Shown piece after piece: positions 44,601 through 54,186 of a stretch of DNA of 64,000 nt (positions within the stretch are counted from its first letter, which is position 1; each line of letters begins with the position of its first letter). This DNA is from Malus domestica (lineage: Eukaryota > Streptophyta > Magnoliopsida > Rosales > Rosaceae). Made by a program: the position numbers and the translations under genes. The stretch spans positions 18,567,501 through 18,631,500 of the forward strand of contig NC_091665.1 of the NCBI RefSeq assembly GCF_042453785.1. The letters are read 5' to 3'. The notes under the pieces were generated by a model that did not search any database, had not been told where the DNA came from, and worked only from the letters and a program-made list of their open reading frames with translations.

Positions 44601-45168
44601 AAGTAATCCTGGAAGAGATCATTGAAATGCTTTAATAAGGGTATTACGATACTTAAAGCATACAATGAACTATGGTTTGCATTACACTCAATATCCCCTA
44701 GTATTAGAAGGATATAGTGATGCAAATTGGATTTCAGGGAGCACAGACAGTAAATCCACAAGTGGATATGTATTTACACTTGGTGGAGTAGCTGTGTCAT
44801 GGAAATCATCTAAGCAAACGTGTATAGCATGTTCAACAATAGAATCAGAGTTTATAGCTTTAGATGTAGCTGAATGGCTTAAAAATTTTCTAGAAGGTAT
44901 TCCATTATAGCCAAAGCCTGTGACTGCAGTATGTATACATTGTGACAGCATGGCTGCACAAGGTCGAGCCAAAAACGCTAAATATAATGGTAAGTCAAGA
45001 CATATAAGGCGACAACATAAAACCATTAGACAGCTACTCAAGAATGGAACTATTTCCATTAATTATATTAAATCTAAGGAGAATATTGCCGATCCTTTGA
45101 CAAAAGGCCTATCCAAGGATCAAGTGGCATTTACATCGAGGGGAATGGGTTTAAAGCCAACTCAATGA
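41640..45168 (+). pseudogene. Copia 2 gag-pol, broken
   Basis: Visible in order: gag C-terminal part (MDQLILKLRVEEDHR) with knuckle CWVCGKTGHRAKNWC; protease WWVDTGATRHVCADR (about 42169-42213); GAG-pre-integrase and integrase (HARLGHVNFRSLQ, YYISFIDDYNKYCYVYLI, VLRSDRGGEYES, PQQNGVAERKNRTLKDM) in 42306-43778; reverse transcriptase ([34 protein letters not shown]) in 43786-44625; RNase H ([42 protein letters not shown]) in 44641-45168. Frame changes near 42305 and 43760 and stops near 41766, 44625 and 44910 disable it. The integrase segment of 490 codons is intact. Confidence 0.9.
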
Positions 45169-46695
45169 GTTATAACTTGACGGAAACCTAACCTAGCTAA
45201 TTGGAGATCCCATGGTCTAGGTTCAATAGGCAAACTAGTTGAGGAAAACTCAAAGTAAGAAACACACAATCCTTACTCATTCCTATGATGGAAAATAGTG
45301 TGTTACCTGTAAGACATAAGGGGTGAATTACTATTCTTAATAATGCTAATATCTTATGTTTAAGATGAATAGAATAGGCTATTCTCAATTAGCATTACCT
45401 ATATGAGATTGATATGGAGTCGCATCTTTGAGAATTAATATGGCTACAATTCTCTAAAGGTCTCATGAAATCAGGATATGTTCAGGACCAAAATGAACAT
45501 AACCGTATGAATTGAAGTGTGTCCAGATATGATATGTGTGATACTTCTTGTTTCAATTTACTACTAACAATGATCAGTTCAAGATATTAAATTCACTGCT
45601 TCATTGGGTAAATCCGATAAGTACTCACTAGAGAAGGTTCAAGTCCAAAAGACACATATCCCAATGCACATCATATCTAAGTTCTCTAGAAAGACGTTAC
45701 TAATTTACTTAGTATCTTATTTTCTATTCAAATGTGGGGTATTGCTAGAGTTTGAATAGAAAATGTGGGGTATTGTTGGAACTTTTGTGAATATGTGGGA
45801 CTGGGAGTCCCACATCACCCATTTCCCATTTTACAGTCATCTTTATAAGTGTGTCCTCACACTTATGGTTTGAAAAGAATTGGGCCAAGGCCATGGACCT
45901 TGGGCCTTAGACTTGGAGGGTTTGGGTGTATATATTAAATGTCAAAGATGGGCCTTGGGGCTCTTGGGCTTGGATGGACGAAAACACAAGTTACGTTTTT
46001 GATTTTTTTTTTATTCAGTTTTTTCTGAAAGGATAAAACTGATTGAACAGTTATGTCAGTTTTATAACTGATAAGAATGAACAGTTATGTCTGTTCAATT
46101 TATGCCATTATATATATGGTGTTGATGCATAAAACTGGAGGTCTTGGAACAACGTAAATCCGACCGTGAATCTGCAAGTAATGTAAATGACACAAGATGT
46201 ATCGTGGTTCACCCCAAGGTTTGGGCTACGTCCACACTGAATATGTATTTATCTAAGGGAGAGAGGGAGAGAGGATGAGCTCTGTAATGTGAGAGCTTTG
46301 AGAGGGGGTGGGAGGCTTAGGAATTGGCCTTCCTTAATTGTGAGGGTGATGGGTCCTTTTATAGAATAATGACTCCTCACTTATTACATATTTGCCCCTT
46401 CCTTTATTACATAATTACATTTAAGTCCCTCGAGTATTTATACGAGGTTTAAATACGAGGCCCTAAATTTGGTATAAACAGTAGTCCCCCAAGTCTTAAG
46501 TCAAGAGAGTCTTTTGGCTGGAGACTTGAAATTCAGTCCATGTATGGGCCGAAGTAACTAGATGTTGTCTTGAACTGATGCTTCATATGAGGCGGTGCTC
46601 AATCTGAAATGATGCTCAACTAGAAGTAGCACACGCTGCGAGGCTGCTCGGCTCGTGGCTTATGTTACTTTGGTTGGCGCGGCTTGTGGCGTTTG

Positions 46696-47000
46696 AAGGT
46701 GAGGGAGTCCCTTTTATAGACTAAGGGCTTACTCCTCAATACATAAATGATGGGCTAGAGTTAATGCTCGTGGTGAGGCGGTTGCTCAGCTAGCAGCGTT
46801 GCTCTCTAATGAAGGTGAGGGAGTCCCTTTTATAGAATAAGGGTTCGCTCCTCAATACATAAGTGATGGGTTAGGAGTGATGCTCGCGGCGAGACGGTTG
46901 CTCAGCTGGCGGCGTTGCTCTCTAATGAAGGTGAGGGAGTCCATTTTATAGAATAAGGGCTCGCTCCTCAATACATAAATAATGGGCTAAGTCCCCCAAG
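46696..47000. repeat. 116-bp tandem repeat
   Basis: The unit start AAGGTGAGGGAGTCC occurs at 46696, 46812 and 46928, spaced exactly 116 bp. Each unit also holds GGTTGCTCAGCT and GCGTTGCTCTCTAATG. There are two full units and one partial, within the nested element. Confidence 0.85.
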
Positions 47001-47149
47001 TATTTTTCATGAGGCCCAGTTGAGGCCCAATATATGGTACATAATGTAATCCCCCAAGTCTTCGGTCAATAGAGTCTGTTGGCTGGAGACTTCAAATTGA
47101 ATCCATGTATGGGCCGAAGTGGCGGTTGTTCGGAGGCGGTATTTGTATA

Positions 47150-47710
47150 CCTTGCACTGAAGCTTTGTAAGTGAAGCTTTGAAGCTGGAGCTCTATAAAT
47201 GAAGCTTTTGAAGCTAGAGCTTTTGTAAATGAAGCTTTTGAAGCTGTAGCTCTGTAAATAGAGCTTTCGAAGCTAGAGCTTTTGTAAATGAAGCTTTTGA
47301 AGCTGATTGACATGAGTGATGCTCATGAATGTTTGATTGACATGAGTGATGCTCATGGATGTTGACATGGGTGATGCTCATGAATGTTGACATGAGTAAT
47401 GCTCATGAATGTTTATGTATGATTGATATGAGTGATGCTCATGAATGTTTATGTATGATTGACATGAGTAATGCTCATGTATAATATGAAGTACTGGGCG
47501 TACTTTTGATCACCTGGTTGGTGGCATGAAGGAGAGTACGGGTTGTACATTTCATCACCTGGTTGGTGGTAATAACGGCGGGTTGCTGAATAGTTTTGGA
47601 GTACTGGGCGTACTTTTTATCACCTGGTTGATGATAATGGCGGCGGGTTGCCAAATAATTGTGGAGTACTGGGCGTACTTTTGGTCACCTGGTTGGTGAT
47701 AATGAAGGGT
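47150..47710. repeat. Three consecutive short tandem arrays
   Basis: First (47155-47305): units of about 33-36 bp, GTAAATGAAGCTTTTGAAGCT. Second (47305-47480): ATTGACATGAGTGATGCTCATGAATGTTT-type units of 25-35 bp. Third (47485-47705): units of about 80 bp with GTACTGGGCGTACTTTT and ATCACCTGGTTGGTG. Different arrays set end to end within one element suggest replication slippage during reverse transcription. Confidence 0.75.
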
Positions 47711-49286
47711 TTGGCTCTTTTGGGCATATGGGCCTTCGCCCTTCACATGACATTGCAGCCCATTATTTTGGGCTTGTTGGGCTTTTTTTTTTACACCCTC
47801 TGATGGGGTTTATACATATTACCCTCTGATGGGGTTTATACAGATATTTCCGAAAGATAAAATAAATTACATCATTCTGGTGGGGTGTTTATTCCTTGCT
47901 TTTGCTTATGTTTTTCTACTACACTCTGTCTCTTCATCTGGCAGACAGAAGGAATCATAACAATAGGAAGATCTTTCACTTTTCTTCTTTTCTTCGTTTT
48001 CTGCAATTATCTCCGAGACTGATCGAGTAGTGGGTAGCCATGCTTTCTGCTTTTATTATTCTGTTCGTCTATCATTGCTCTAGTAGTGAAACTGTGAGTA
48101 GAGACCCAAAGTATAAAATTTTTTTGTCTGTCGATGAAGAGGATGAGCATTTTGCAGGGCAGTATCCTTGCTTTGAGAAAGCACGGGTTTTTCTTGCTAT
48201 AGCAAACTTTAAGATCTCTTACTTTGTACCAGCACCACGATACCATGTCCCCCCTTTATTTATATTCAATGTAGTTTTGGGTTGGAATTATTTATGATAG
48301 GAATAAAATATCACATGATGCATGTGATAATGTGATGATATGGTTTCCAGTAACAAGATATGAATTTGAAGAAAACTTATCTTCTTCGTTGCTTTTCCGC
48401 TTAGCACTTTCCAAAAAAACAGTTTCTCTATTATTCTCAGGAGCTGCGAAACAGCTGGAGAAGGTGGCGTGGCGGGGGCACTGAGGGTGTTCTGACTTCT
48501 CCATTGTAGTTGCTGGCAATGGAATTTCCACGGTTTGTCTTAGTGGTAGTAAGCATTCTAGCAGTAAACACTCTAGGGTTCAAAGAGAGAGATGAACCTC
48601 GGAAAAACCATAAAGTAAAAAAAAGCAGCCTGAAAAACTCAACATTCTTGCTCTATGCAGCAGCATAGAAAATATCCGCCACCCCATATTCTCATTCCCC
48701 AAAAACAGGCAGAGGGTTTCTCTCGAAAAGTTCTTGGACAAACGGGTGTTTGATCTCTTCGACCTCTTTGGGAAGGAAAGAAGGGAACTCGGCAGCGGTG
48801 GAGCGAAACCTGAACCGCCTTTGATTTGGGTTGTGCATTTCGCAGCAATAGGTTTGGAGTCGCCTGTAAGACAGTTAGCATGTTGTACCCAGATCCTTAT
48901 TGTCGGCAGATCTCTACTGCCTGTGGTATCCAGATCCGTACAACCACTTGTGCTTGGCCGCCTCCTGATCTGTCGATGAAGTAACAGCAAGAGGAATGGC
49001 AGCTGGGTTGCCAGGAAGAACTTTCCGGCCAACCTATGTAACCGCAAGCTCATCGGCGCGGGTTTCTTCTCCGCCGACTTCAAATCTACTAACTGCAAGA
49101 TGAATGAGACCACACAGAGTACCACTCCCCTAGAGACTCCGACCGTCATGGGGTTTGACTTTTCCACCAACAGGGTTTGAGGTGTTGCCGGGTAACGAAG
49201 GCCATCCTCCGCAACCTGTTCCGTACAGAGATACAAAGACCTACACTTCTCAAACGCAACCTGTTCCTTGTATCTTTCTACTTGAG

Positions 49287-49505
49287 CTACTGGTTCGAAC
49301 CGGAGAAGTAAAGCGCAGTGAGCTCGGTGAGGACCATGACTCGGGTTTGGGAGTTAACAAGGATCGAGCCGTGGGGCGACCAGGCCGAGTCGAGCTGAGA
49401 GAAGACTTGGAACTGGTGAGTCAGAGGGTTGCAGATGACGAGTCGACTCAGCGACTTAGCGACTCGGACATGGTCAGAAGAGTCTGGACTCAGGATGAGG
49501 TTCAA
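49287..49505 (-). pseudogene. Possible captured F-box-type gene fragment
   Basis: 72 open codons inside the nested element. The text RLVICNPLTHQFQVFSQL and VMVLTELTALYFSGS resembles the repeat region of plant F-box proteins, where CNPLT motifs are frequent. It is GC-richer than its surroundings. It is only a fragment and could be coincidence; no start, F-box or continuation is recognisable. A longer minus frame at 48580-49236 next to it has no clear domain. Confidence 0.3.
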
Positions 49506-50602
49506 CTTTCTCTGTCTCTGTTCAGCTCTATCTGGCTCTGTTCGAGTCTGGACTCGCGTTGATTACTACGGGAGCCTTCCATTGAGGAGCAAATGGTCTG
49601 CGGTGGAGCTTTTGTAGAGACTAGTGCTGGAGGCCGTGTCTGGGGTGAAGCACTTGAACTCAAAAGCAGGCAGCAGCAAAAGCAGTTTCTTCAGGGCGTT
49701 TTCTTTTTGGAGGGTTGTGTTTGTTGCGAGAATTCAAGCTTATCAGCAAGGATGTCCCCCCTAGAAGCATGATTCACGGTAGAGGTTGTGAAGTTTTCAC
49801 GGTGGTGAGATAGAAAAATGAAAGAGAACCGACATAACTTTTCGTGTCGATTCCCACAGACGGCGCCAAATCTTGATGCACAAAACCGGAGGTCTTGGAA
49901 CAACGTAAATCCGACCGTGAATCTGCAAGTAATGTAAATGACACAAGATGTATCGTTGTTCACCCCAAGGTTTGGGCTACGTCCATACTGAATATGTATT
50001 TATCTGAGAGAGAGAGAGAGAGAGAGAGAGGAGGAGCTCTGTAATGTGAGAGCTTTGAGAAGGGGTGAGAGGCTTAGGAATTGGCCTCCCCTAATTGTGA
50101 GGGTGAGGGGTCCTTTTATAGAATAAGGACTCCTCACTTATTACATATTTGCCCATTCCTTTATTACATAATTACATTTAAGTCCCTCGAGTATTTATAC
50201 GAGGTCTAAATACGAGGCCCTAAATGTGGTATAAACATATGGCAATAAGATCAGAAACTTAACACAGAATTTCCAACGCTTCCTTTTCATTTTACACAGA
50301 GAAACACACAACCCATTCGCCAAGAATCCAAGTTCGAGTGCAAGAACTTGGATTAGATAGTTGTATCCTGCAAGATAGATGTCCGTTGAACTACTGCACG
50401 GGTGTAGGGGCGAATTTCTGTCTTAGGTGATTGCATTTGCAAGCCTCTATCTTCAAGAACAAGTCAGTGATTTGTGATTTTATATGCAATTTACTTAAGT
50501 GTTTGTATTTTGATATTTATAGTATTTGTTGTTGAATTTCGCATTCAAAATAAATTGTGCAAAATATATATTGTGTTAGTGACATTTGATTGGTTTCTAA
50601 CA

Positions 50603-51413
50603 ATAAGTAGATAGTCTAGCATTACTCATCTCAATAATGCGTTTACGCTTTAAAAATGCATTCAGTAATGCGGGTCCCATCAATTTTGAATACGAGATGC
50701 CTATAACATCATGAAAGGAAAACTAATGAAAAGAGCTTGAAAATTTTGAGTTTTAACGATAAGGACAAAATAAAGGGTAAAGTGAATAGTACCAGGATTG
50801 ACTTTTTAATGTTAAAATGTGGTTTTTCGTTAAAATGAACAATACCGGGAGGTTTTCGTTAAAGTTCTCTAAAATGAAGGCATCCCATACCTAATCCTTC
50901 ACATCCTCGTTACTTTTTAATCCCTCATCCTTCTTATCCTCATGCCATATAAGTAATTAAACATGCCCCCGAAAAGTGAATGTGTGGCCGTGTGCATATT
51001 CTCCTTTGGGGTAATTTGTTTGCGGTCACAAAAAGATTTCAAAACTAAGATTGGGTGAGTTAATTAATATTTTTTATTTTTAATGAGAGGTAATGAAAGA
51101 TAAATTTCAGTAAGTAGTATTGATCTTAATTGGAGATGAAATTTGATTTTATTAAACTTGTAGATGGAGAGAGACTATTGTGTTGGATGTCGGACCATAA
51201 TCCAATGACTAATAGGTCTACACAATTAATTTAAGGATTGTTTGGAATATAAATAAGATTAGAATTTAGTTAATAACTATAGCTCGTACCCCAAGTAAAG
51301 TTAATATATTCCAGATTTCTTTAGGGAATAAGGACTTCTAATTCTATCCTATTTGGAATGAGATTTGCTTTATCAATTATCTTGGACTGCAAGGAATCCT
51401 AATGACATTATTA
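50603..51413. other. Intergenic, includes an inverted MITE copy
   Basis: No gene is seen. A member of the GTTTTAACGAAAA MITE family lies at 50716-50866 in inverted orientation. The rest is AT-rich with no recognisable element. Confidence 0.5.
50716..50866 (-). mobile_element. Short MITE, GTTTTAACGAAAA family, copy 3
   Basis: It starts AGGAAAACTAATGAAAAGAG and contains GTAAAGTGAATAGTACCAGG, the reverse sense of the copies at 5802 and 29867. It ends near GGTTTTCGTTAAAGTTCTC. Confidence 0.65.
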
Positions 51414-51793
51414 TGTACATATAACGCACATCACCCCCTCTCCGTTGGTCGATGTGGGATGTTACAATTCACCCTCCTTAGAGGCCCGACGTCCTCATCG
51501 GCATACTCGCACCGAACAATAAAGTGGCTCTGATACCATTCTGTCACATCCCAGACCGGCTACGCCATAGCACGATATTGTCCGTTTTGGGCCACGCTCT
51601 CAAGGTCTTATTTCTGGAAACTCACACGAGAACTTCCCAGTGTGTCACCCATCCTAGGATTGCTCTCGTCCGAACTCGCTTAACTTCGGAGTTCCGATGG
51701 AGTGAGTTCCCAAAAAGCATCGTGCTATAGGAGGTGGACATGTGCATATAAGACACATCACCCTCTCTCCGTTGGTCGATGTGGGATGTTACA
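51414..51793 (-). mobile_element. Cassandra TRIM retrotransposon, truncated
   Basis: Minus strand. A complete LTR at 51542-51793 (252 bp) starts TGTAACATCCCACATCGACC and ends GGGATGTGACA. It is followed by a TGGTATCAGAGCCAC primer site (51524-51538), a short internal part, purine tract AAGGAGGGTG, and only the first 53 bp of the second LTR (51414-51466). No proteins are encoded; Cassandra elements are TRIMs with 5S rRNA-like LTRs (established family). Both LTR starts share 20 identical bases. The second LTR stops abruptly at 51414. Confidence 0.9.
51620..51722 (-). other. 5S rRNA-derived region of the Cassandra LTR
   Basis: The minus strand contains GAACTCCGAAGTTAAGCGAG, CTAGGATGGGTGACACACTG and GGGAAGTTCTCGTGTGAG, clearly related to plant 5S rRNA including the internal pol III promoter region. 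Differences from 5S (for example ACACACTGGG where 5S has CTCCTGGG) show that it belongs to the LTR and not to a 5S gene. Confidence 0.9.
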
Positions 51794-53637
51794 TTATCAA
51801 TTGTTTATGAAATATTTAAAGTTTAACATATTGATCTATGTCGCAATATAAAATTATTTATTAACGTTAACCAAATTTCCTATTTTATTTTTGTTTATCT
51901 TCTTTAATCAATTAGGAAAACTAGCGAGCTACCTAACCCAAATATGGCATTCTTACTAGTTATCAGCAGACATTCCATATTCTTCCCTACAACAATATCG
52001 TGCATTTGTTCTAATTTAAATGTACGTGAACCTATGTATTGATATTTTTTTTCTTCCATTAAAAATGAGACAACTGGTGGCAAGTCACAGTTATCTACCA
52101 TTTTTGGGTCTAGAGAAGCTATGGGGAATTTCACCTTACCAATGGACATAGTCAAGCATACTCATCAGCTAGAGCATCAAACCCAGAACCTCCCACTGTT
52201 TTTTGTGTCTATTGAGGAGTCGCAGTCTACACCCTTACTACTAAGCCGCTTGCTTTGGTTACCTATGTATTGATATTGAACAAATATGACATTCCTACTA
52301 GCTAGTTATTTGTTTAGTGGTTCTTACTAAAAGAAATATTAAGTTCGAATTGTAGAATAGAAACTCGAAAAGTAAGTTTGTGTGCTACGAGCATGCAAAT
52401 GCATAAAAGAAAGAAAAATGTTAGGGTGATTAAATTTTTAGACATTTTTTATAGACCACATGATGAGACGGTTAATAATTAGTTCTCCTCTCTACTGATT
52501 TAAAGAAGTCTAAGCATCAATTGCCATGATCTACAAAAAATGTTTTAAAAATTTGGTTTCTTTAACATCACATGATTATATAATTATATAATAATAATAA
52601 CAACTATATAATTATAATTATATGATTATATAATTACATAATGTTGGAGCAATATTAGAAAATATGAGAAATAACAATATAACTCCAATGATAATAATCA
52701 TAAAGAAATTCATAACATCAATTATATATGAGATTAATATAAACAACTAAAGAGAAAGTTAGGAAAATTGACAAACTTGGAGATTGAGGCTTGTATAAAT
52801 GCAATGTCCTCAAGACAAAATTTTGCCCCTACTCTTGTGCTTGTAGTTCGGTAGGCGTCTATCTCTTAGGATTCAACAATCTATAATCCAAAGTCAAAGC
52901 ACTTCAATCTTCGGATTCTGGCGAATTTTATATATTTCGTACTCTCAAGACACAACTCAGAATTTGACAAATGAAGAATGAAAGAAACAAAGTGGGGAAA
53001 CCCTATTTCTCAAGAGTAAAAATCAACTCTAATTTTCTATCATATAATAACAAATGGTTTCATGGGTTTATATAGAACCCAATTACTACTTATTAAAGAG
53101 ATGTAACTTATCATCTATAAGTATACATCATTTAGCAAGGGAATGCACCTAAATAACATAACCTTTCTAAAAAATACAATTAACATTATTTTTCATTCAA
53201 TTATTAAAATTATATATTACAATATTTCACATTATAATATATAATTTCCAAAACATAATGTACCGATTGATGGTTGGTCTCCCTGGCATTTTCCAATATG
53301 AGCTAATTACGTTCTTCTTATGAATGCGGGGGTGCCAACTCGTAATTGAGCTCGGTCGGGCAAGTAGAATAAGGGTGGTGATGGTGGTGTTGAATACGTT
53401 GTTGACTTATGCACCAAAGCGATTACAACTAAGAAAGGAACATGTCTCGGCCTTAGGTTATAAAACCTAAAGGCAAGGTTACTAGATTACTGCGAAGTTC
53501 AATAATTAGTTTAGCTTTCGCTGTGCCGAACAATTTATCCCTGGAAACACTTCATTTCGTCAAAGTTGATGAGAATTCTTCGTCTATCTAGATGTGAATA
53601 GATATCAACCAAACAATTGCACTGTTGTTAGTCCAAA
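51794..53637. other. AT-rich gene-free stretch
   Basis: No supported gene. The minus-strand frame at 51904-52155 (83 codons) is open but has no recognisable domain. About 52155-52265 (minus) has GGCTTAGTAGTAAGGGTGTAG and GGTTCTGGGTTTGATGC, which resemble A and B boxes of a tRNA-derived SINE. About 52560-52640 is an AT-only palindromic stretch of TATATAATTATA words. Confidence 0.45.
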
Positions 53638-53876
53638 CTAAAAGTGCAAATATTTGCTTACCAATCCATTCCTCACCAATCCGTGCCATGCAATTGCATG
53701 ATCCACATAACCACCTGTTTGGATAAATAATCCACAAGGATCAGCATATTCGCACAGAACCATCTTTCTGGACTTGGTTCTCTGAAATCTTATCCCATAT
53801 GCAATGTAATTCCAATCTTGATCCTTTTGCCAAGAGTCCCCATCTGTGCTAATCACCCCAATATTCAAGCCATCCT
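53629..53876 (-). pseudogene. Orphan exon-like fragment, family not recognised
   Basis: The frame ending at 53638 reads DGDSWQKDQDWNYIAYGIRF, MVLCEYADPCGLFIQTGGYV and DHAIAWHGLVRNGL, a composition typical of real globular coding sequence and richer than its AT-rich surroundings. A GTAAGC donor follows VRNGL near 53660, so the last few codons are probably intron. Just upstream LYETLTCKNC is readable but a stop near 53885 interrupts it. I do not recognise the family. Confidence 0.4.
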
Positions 53877-53929
53877 TATCAAATTAGCAATTCTTGCATG
53901 TCAGAGTCTCATATAATTTGTCCATCTTA

Positions 53930-54186
53930 TCTAGACTTGACAATTTCGACCCGTTAACACGACACGAAAATAACAAGTTTTGGATTAACACGATAACTAA
54001 TTGGATCGTTATCGGGTTACCCGTTAAAAACCATTAATAACGGATCCTTAACGAATTTACACGTGGATAACCCGTTTTGACCCTTTAAGAAAAATATTAT
54101 TTTGATGATTTTAAAGTTAAACTACTAAAAAACTTACTATAAAATACAATAGCTATAGTGTATATAGTGTATATTAAATATGCATT
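53930..54186. repeat. Fragment of a GACCCGTTAACACGACACG repeat
   Basis: GACCCGTTAACACGACACG, CGGGTTACCCGTTAA and GGATAACCCGTTTTGACCC form inverted, GC-richer words in AT-rich DNA. This is the end of a dispersed repeat seen in many plant genomes (from memory). It lies directly next to the copia 3 LTR. Confidence 0.4.

Larger units (their letters stand above)
46120..50237 (-). mobile_element. Nested non-autonomous LTR retrotransposon
   Basis: LTRs at 46120-46480 and 49871-50237 (about 361 and 367 bp, highly similar, TG..CA) are flanked by a perfect TATGG duplication (46115-46119 and 50238-50242) inside the copia 2 LTR. The minus strand gives orientation: primer site TTTGGCGCCGTCTGTGGGAA (49851-49870), like the tRNA-Asp type of some gypsy elements, and purine tract CTTGGGGGAC next to 46481. 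The 3.4-kb interior has no gag, protease, integrase or reverse transcriptase, so it must be moved by proteins made elsewhere (LARD-like). It contains several tandem repeat blocks and possibly captured gene sequence. Confidence 0.88.
41600..50602 (+). mobile_element. Ty1/copia retrotransposon 2, 5' truncated
   Basis: Coding runs from about 41640 to 45168. A polypurine-like AAAATGTGGGG (45761-45771) precedes the 3' LTR, which starts TGTTGGAAC at 45774 and ends TTTCTAACA at 50602. That LTR is split by a nested element (46120-50237); the two LTR halves (45774-46119 and 50243-50602) sum to about 706 bp. No 5' LTR or primer site is visible upstream, and the N-terminal part of gag is missing. Confidence 0.85.

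Noticed and set aside
51620..51722. Stand-alone 5S rRNA gene
   Set aside because: It lies within a TG..CA LTR followed by a tRNA-Met primer site and diverges from 5S at its 3' side, so it belongs to Cassandra.
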